From: Parasphingorhabdus halotolerans
Lineage (GTDB): Bacteria > Pseudomonadota > Alphaproteobacteria > Sphingomonadales > Sphingomonadaceae
Assembly: GCF_012516475.1 (NCBI RefSeq)
Contig: NZ_CP051217.1
Span: forward strand, 1,860,001-1,924,000
Direction: 5' to 3'
Length of the DNA stretch: 64,000 nucleotides
Position numbers and translations under genes: made by a program
In this document: one piece after another, positions 60,241 through 64,000 of the stretch
Numbering within the stretch: the first letter of the stretch is position 1
Layout: every line of letters begins with the position of its first letter
Notes under the pieces: generated by a model
The model's database searches: none
Told to the model about the DNA's origin: nothing
Seen by the model: only the letters and a program-made list of their open reading frames with translations

Positions 60241-61323
60241 TCATTCTCCCAGCTCCGGCGCATCGGCTGGCTGCCATTTTCCTTCGGAAGCAAAACGAAA
60301 TGACGGGGCAATCTGGTGCTTGCCATCCACCTCCACCAGCAACCCGCGTTCGCGGACAAACGTCTGATCCAGCGCTTCGCGAAAATCCAGCACCGGAGCG
60401 AATGCCACGTCCTTGTCGGCAAACCAGTTCATCCAGTAAGCGCGGGTAAAGGTTGCGAAAGTGCCGCGCAGGAAGTCTGTCAGCGGCTGCTGTGGTTTTC
60501 CTGCATCCATCTCGGCCAGAGGCAGGAGATCCGTGCGGTCCAGCGCTGTAAGCAGGTTCTTTGCAAACTTCACCTCACGCGCGCCCAGGACGATATGTTT
60601 TCCATCCAACGTCCTGTAAACATTATACAAGGCCGCTCCGCCGAGCGAACGTTGCGCCTGCGAACGCGGCGCTTCTCCGCCTGCTATCGCCGAACCGGCA
60701 ATATGCGCGCTCCACGGCAACATACTATCGAACATCGCAACATCAATATAATCGCCCGTGCCGGTTCTCTCCCGTCCGATCAGCGCCATCAGCACTGCCG
60801 ACAGGCCGTTAAGGCCAGCCGCCATATCTGCCGATGGCACACCGGGAACCACCGGCATCCCGTCTGGTCCATCGTTCACCGAGAGAAACCCCGTCAGCGC
60901 CTGCACCGCCAGATCATGCGCAGGATGATGCGCCATTTCACCGTCTTGCCCAAAGGCGGAAATCGAGCAATATACAATTTTGGGATTGTGCGCCGAAACG
61001 GCATCATAATCAAAACCCAGCCGCTTCATGACGCCGGGCCGAAAACCTTCGATCATCACATCGGCTTGTTCGAGCAATGCCCAGAGCTGGTCGCGGCCTT
61101 GATCTGATTTGAGATCCAGCGCGAGCGATTGCTTGCCGCGATTAAGATTGCGGAACCAGACGGATTGTCCTGCTTCCATTGGCTCCATCAGCCGCGCTGG
61201 GTCGCCTGCTGGCGGCTCGATCTTGATCACGTCCGCGCCATGATCCGCCATCATCATCGTCAGCATTGGCCCCGGCAAAAAGAGCGAGAGATCGATAACC
61301 TTTATGCCAGAAAGCTTGCCCAT
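60241..61323 (-). CDS. CaiB/BaiF family III CoA-transferase (A)
   Basis: This 360-residue enzyme transfers CoA between carboxylic acids. Landmarks are KVIDLSLFLPGPMLTMMMAD at the N-terminus, DVIKIEPPAGDPAR, NRGKQSLALDLKSDQGRDQL and the catalytic-type aspartate in HHPAHDLAVQALTG. The length is shorter than the usual 400, with a compact C-terminal part. It is six bases downstream of the second CoA-transferase gene; such pairs can form one heteromeric enzyme, as in BbsEF. Confidence 0.93.
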   Translation of the reverse strand: MGKLSGIKVIDLSLFLPGPMLTMMMADHGADVIKIEPPAGDPARLMEPMEAGQSVWFRNLNRGKQSLALDLKSDQGRDQLWALLEQADVMIEGFRPGVMKRLGFDYDAVSAHNPKIVYCSISAFGQDGEMAHHPAHDLAVQALTGFLSVNDGPDGMPVVPGVPSADMAAGLNGLSAVLMALIGRERTGTGDYIDVAMFDSMLPWSAHIAGSAIAGGEAPRSQAQRSLGGAALYNVYRTLDGKHIVLGAREVKFAKNLLTALDRTDLLPLAEMDAGKPQQPLTDFLRGTFATFTRAYWMNWFADKDVAFAPVLDFREALDQTFVRERGLLVEVDGKHQIAPSFRFASEGKWQPADAPELGE

Positions 61324-61329
61324 TGATAC

Positions 61330-62538
61330 TCAGACGACGCCTTTGGATCGCAGGTCGCCGATGGCATCGGCGCTATATCCTAGTTCACCCAGAATATCGT
61401 CGCTATCCTGACCGAGCAGCGGGCCGGCTCTATTGGGCAAACGTTCGCCGTTGACCTTGATCGGGCTTGATAGCACATCCATTTCCGGGCGATCAGGGTG
61501 GCTGATGGTATCGCGCATTCCAATGGTATCAAGCCACGGATTGTCAAGCGCCTGATCCAGACCATGGACCGGCGCAATCGGCATCAAACCCTGCAACAGG
61601 TCAAGCCAATATTGCACCGGATGCCGGATAAAGATATCATCCAGTATCTTCCCGAGTTCCGCTCGGTGGGTCAGCCGGTTGGGCGCTGTGTCAAACCGCA
61701 GATCGTCGATCAGTTCACTATGGCCGATCTTGTCGCATAATATCGGCCAGAATTTCGGAATTTGCGCCATCACGAACATCCAGCCATCGGCAGCTTTGAA
61801 CATTTGGCTTGGTGTGGCGGAAGGATGGGCGCCGCGAGGGATGCGCTGCGTCACGTCATTCTCATTCATATACCACAACGCTGGATAGCTGGTCTGGTGC
61901 ACCGCTGCCGAAAGCAGATCAACATCGATATCGCAACCTTCTCCTGATCTCTGCGCATCCAGTAAAGCCGCCAGCAAACCAACGGCCATTTGCGTGCCGG
62001 ACATAAAATCCACCATCGAAAGACCAAAGCGAACCGGCGGGCCATCAGGCTCACCGGTCAGTGCACAAAAACCGGCTTCCGCTTGCATCAGATAATCATA
62101 ACCCGGCCATTTGGCGCGCTCATTGTCACGGCCATAGGCTGATACATGCGCGCAAACGATTGAGGGATTCACATCCTTCAGACTGGCATAATCGAGACCA
62201 ATTTTCGCTGGAACGTCGCCGCGCAAATTATTGGCCATAACGTGCGCGTCCTTCGCCAGTCGATGCAATATTTCGCGTCCTTCATCGGAGCGCAGATCAA
62301 GCGTTAGTGAGCGCTTGTTGAGATTGAAGCTCTGAAAATAGAGACTTTCCTGCTCCCGAAGCCAATGCGGCCCGACATGGCGCGCCGTATCGCCGCCCTT
62401 GGGCGGTTCAATCTTGATAACATCCGCACCCAACTGCGCGAGGAACATGGTGCCGTAAGGGCCGGCACCATATTGCTCTGCAGAAAGGACGCGAAAGCCT
62501 TTGAGAGGTTGCTTTGCCTTGTTCAATTTTTGGCTCAT
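61330..62538 (-). CDS. CaiB/BaiF family III CoA-transferase (B)
   Basis: This 402-residue CoA-transferase has the standard pattern: AEQYGAGPYGTMFLAQLGAD, VIKIEPPKGGDTARHVGPHW, NLNKRSLTLDLRSDEGREIL and the catalytic aspartate in KWPGYDYLMQAEAG. It overlaps the acyl-CoA dehydrogenase gene by four bases (ATGA). Together with its neighbour it probably charges a dicarboxylic or aromatic acid with CoA from a donor thioester. Confidence 0.94.
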   Translation of the reverse strand: MSQKLNKAKQPLKGFRVLSAEQYGAGPYGTMFLAQLGADVIKIEPPKGGDTARHVGPHWLREQESLYFQSFNLNKRSLTLDLRSDEGREILHRLAKDAHVMANNLRGDVPAKIGLDYASLKDVNPSIVCAHVSAYGRDNERAKWPGYDYLMQAEAGFCALTGEPDGPPVRFGLSMVDFMSGTQMAVGLLAALLDAQRSGEGCDIDVDLLSAAVHQTSYPALWYMNENDVTQRIPRGAHPSATPSQMFKAADGWMFVMAQIPKFWPILCDKIGHSELIDDLRFDTAPNRLTHRAELGKILDDIFIRHPVQYWLDLLQGLMPIAPVHGLDQALDNPWLDTIGMRDTISHPDRPEMDVLSSPIKVNGERLPNRAGPLLGQDSDDILGELGYSADAIGDLRSKGVV

Positions 62539-63740
62539 GCCGGGTTCTGCTTAACCCATTGCTTGGAAATAATCATCCGCTGCATTTCATTGGTGCCCTC
62601 GCCGATACACATCAGCAGCGCATCGCGGTAAAAGCGCTCAATCTCATATTCCTTGGAATAGGCGTAGCCACCATGGATGCGCATGGCTTCTTCCGAATTC
62701 CGAACGGCCGATTCAGAAGCGAAATATTTCGCCATGCCGGCCTGCATATCACAGCGCTCGCCCCGATCATAAGTTTCGGCTGCATCCGTCGTCAGCAGTT
62801 CTGATGCCCTGGCGCGCGTGACCATTTCGCCTAGCTTGAGCTGAATTGCCTGATGCTCGCAAATCGGCTTACCCATAGTTTCGCGCAGCTGCGCATATTC
62901 CGTTGCAAGCCGCAGCGAACCCTTTGCCAGCCCGACGCCACGTGCGGCTACATTGATACGGCCCAGTTCCAATCCGCCAGTAGCCTGGAAAAAGCCTTTG
63001 CCTTCCACGCCGCCGATCAGGTTTGTTGCAGGAATGCGGTAATTATCAAACACCAGCTCGGCGCTATCAATGCCTTTATAGCCCAGTTTTTCGAATTTCT
63101 TGCCGACCGTAAAGCCCTCGCCTTTTGGCGCGATCATCAGGCTCATGCCCTTGTAGCGTGGCTCGGCTTTGGGATCGGTTTTAACCAGCAGCGCAAAACA
63201 CTGTCCCTTGATGCCATTGGAAATCCAGGTCTTGGTGCCGTTGATGACATAGTCATCGCCATCCCGAACCGCGACCGTGCGGATCGCTTGTAAATCGGTT
63301 CCGGCATTGGGCTCCGTCAACGCCAATCCGCCACGTATTTCACCGGTTGCAAATTTCGGTAACCATTCCAGCTTCTGCTCTTCGGTGCCAAACCGTTCAA
63401 CCGCTGCGGCCATGATCAGGTGCGAATTGAAGATGCCGGTAATCGCCATCCAGTAAGAGGATATATAAGTCACAATCTTCGCATAGGTTGTCGCTGGCAG
63501 ACCGAGCCCGCCATACTCCTGACCGATGGTTGCGCCAAATAGACCCATTTCAGCCATTTGGCCGACGAGTTTTTCTGGCCAGATATCGCCATGATCATGC
63601 TCCATGACCACCGGTCTGACTTCGCCCTCAACCCATTTTTCGATCGCATCCATGAACGCCCGTTCATCGTCGGGATCGATTGTCCCGGGGATAAATTCTT
63701 CAGTTGGCACCTGTACTGTACTAGCCGCTGAACTGGCCAT
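62535..63740 (-). CDS. acyl-CoA dehydrogenase
   Basis: This 401-residue flavoprotein introduces a double bond next to the thioester. Signatures are LALTEPNAGTDLQAIRTVAV (about residue 126), the second FAD loop GEGFTVGKKFEKLGYKGIDS, the conserved GGYAYSKEYEIERFYRDA and the C-terminal GEGTNEMQRMIISKQW. The start at 63740 (MASSAASTVQVPTEEF) follows GGAG at good spacing; the longer frame is discarded. It is the first gene after MaoC in the cluster. The substrate is unknown. Confidence 0.95.
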   Translation of the reverse strand: MASSAASTVQVPTEEFIPGTIDPDDERAFMDAIEKWVEGEVRPVVMEHDHGDIWPEKLVGQMAEMGLFGATIGQEYGGLGLPATTYAKIVTYISSYWMAITGIFNSHLIMAAAVERFGTEEQKLEWLPKFATGEIRGGLALTEPNAGTDLQAIRTVAVRDGDDYVINGTKTWISNGIKGQCFALLVKTDPKAEPRYKGMSLMIAPKGEGFTVGKKFEKLGYKGIDSAELVFDNYRIPATNLIGGVEGKGFFQATGGLELGRINVAARGVGLAKGSLRLATEYAQLRETMGKPICEHQAIQLKLGEMVTRARASELLTTDAAETYDRGERCDMQAGMAKYFASESAVRNSEEAMRIHGGYAYSKEYEIERFYRDALLMCIGEGTNEMQRMIISKQWVKQNPA

Positions 63741-63803
63741 AGTCTTACTCCTGCAAGTCAATTTTTGTCCGCATCATAGCGGCGGTATCGTTCTTGAACT
63801 TTT

Positions 63804-64000
63804 CTAGTCGTCGGCATTGCCGAAACCGCGCTTCCAGATCAGCATTGTCCGCTCAAATGTGCACACAATGTCATCATGCTGGTTTTTACCAATAGTTTTG
63901 ATCGTCACAATTCCTTGCTCAGGTCGTGATGAAGACTCGCGCTTTTCCAGTACTTCGCTTTCAGCATAAAGCGTATCGCCCGGGAACATAGGCTTGGTCA
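63804..64000 (-). CDS. MaoC-family enoyl-CoA hydratase (5' end outside window)
   Basis: Sixty-odd C-terminal residues are visible: FPGDTLYAESEVLEKRESSS, EQGIVTIKTIGKNQHDDIVC and TFERTMLIWKRGFGNADD. The FPGDTLxxExEVL patch is typical of hotdog-fold MaoC hydratases acting on branched or dicarboxylic enoyl-CoA, such as mesaconyl-CoA. The catalytic Asp-His motif lies outside the window. It is upstream of the acyl-CoA dehydrogenase on the same strand, in the order expected for a dehydrogenation-hydration pair. Confidence 0.85.
   Translation of the reverse strand, partial: TKPMFPGDTLYAESEVLEKRESSSRPEQGIVTIKTIGKNQHDDIVCTFERTMLIWKRGFGNADD

Overview
The window reads as chromosomal DNA of a mid-GC alphaproteobacterium of the order Sphingomonadales, probably a marine sphingomonad of the Sphingorhabdus/Parasphingorhabdus type. 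This is inferred from gene content and protein style: an exosortase-A type glycan locus, DUF6356, an origin-proximal dnaA/rpsT/mutM/ubiE/ubiB/coaBC/dut block, CENP-V/GFA and MAPEG proteins, and sphingomonad-style palindromic repeats. No database was consulted.

Layout. 0-13 kb is housekeeping and envelope: rpmF (cut by the window edge), a MAPEG protein, a metallo-hydrolase, an autoregulated-looking S24 repressor facing a small gene across two palindromes, an exosortase-A-associated glycosyltransferase and glycan ligase with a 55-residue gene that was easy to miss, a dgcA-like epimerase, thiolase, MscS channel and TlyA. 13-19 kb holds a 19-codon leader-like ORF with a 14-nt anti-16S Shine-Dalgarno sequence and its own terminator, siroheme synthase N-domain, lysA, argH, a TlpA lipoprotein and tRNA-Val. 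19-32 kb is the dnaA, rpsT, mutM, ubiE, ubiB, coaBC, dut, ThiF block. 32-37.5 kb holds GFA, a sirtuin, dapB, a MarR/P450 pair and nth, with three palindromic repeats.

37.5-41.1 kb is a graveyard: a 5'-truncated TonB receptor, a GNAT gene split by an intact IS5-family element with a CTAG duplication, a decayed transposase tail, a 5'-truncated Stealth sugar-phosphotransferase and an orphan broken gene.

41.6-52.3 kb looks like a photo-oxidative (singlet oxygen) stress island run by an ECF11-type sigma factor and a ChrR-like anti-sigma factor. Three promoters share TGATCC-N18-TA: upstream of the sigma gene, of a divergent fasciclin gene, and of a small membrane protein/DUF2805 operon. Around them lie DCC, DUF427, ABC1-kinase, DUF2256, a renalase-like flavoprotein, DUF3429, SOUL and a TspO-like remnant.

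An IS3-family element at 52.3-53.8 kb ends that island and also truncates the first SDR of the next one. 53.8-64 kb is an uncharacterised CoA-dependent catabolic cluster: HapK-like protein, amidase, phenylacetate-CoA-ligase-like enzyme, two MmgE/PrpD proteins, GntR regulator, two CaiB/BaiF CoA-transferases, acyl-CoA dehydrogenase and MaoC hydratase (cut by the window end).

A caution for any reader: at least six reading-frame breaks between 26 and 52 kb are each repaired by adding or removing one base in a homopolymer run, so several apparent pseudogenes may be sequencing or assembly errors.
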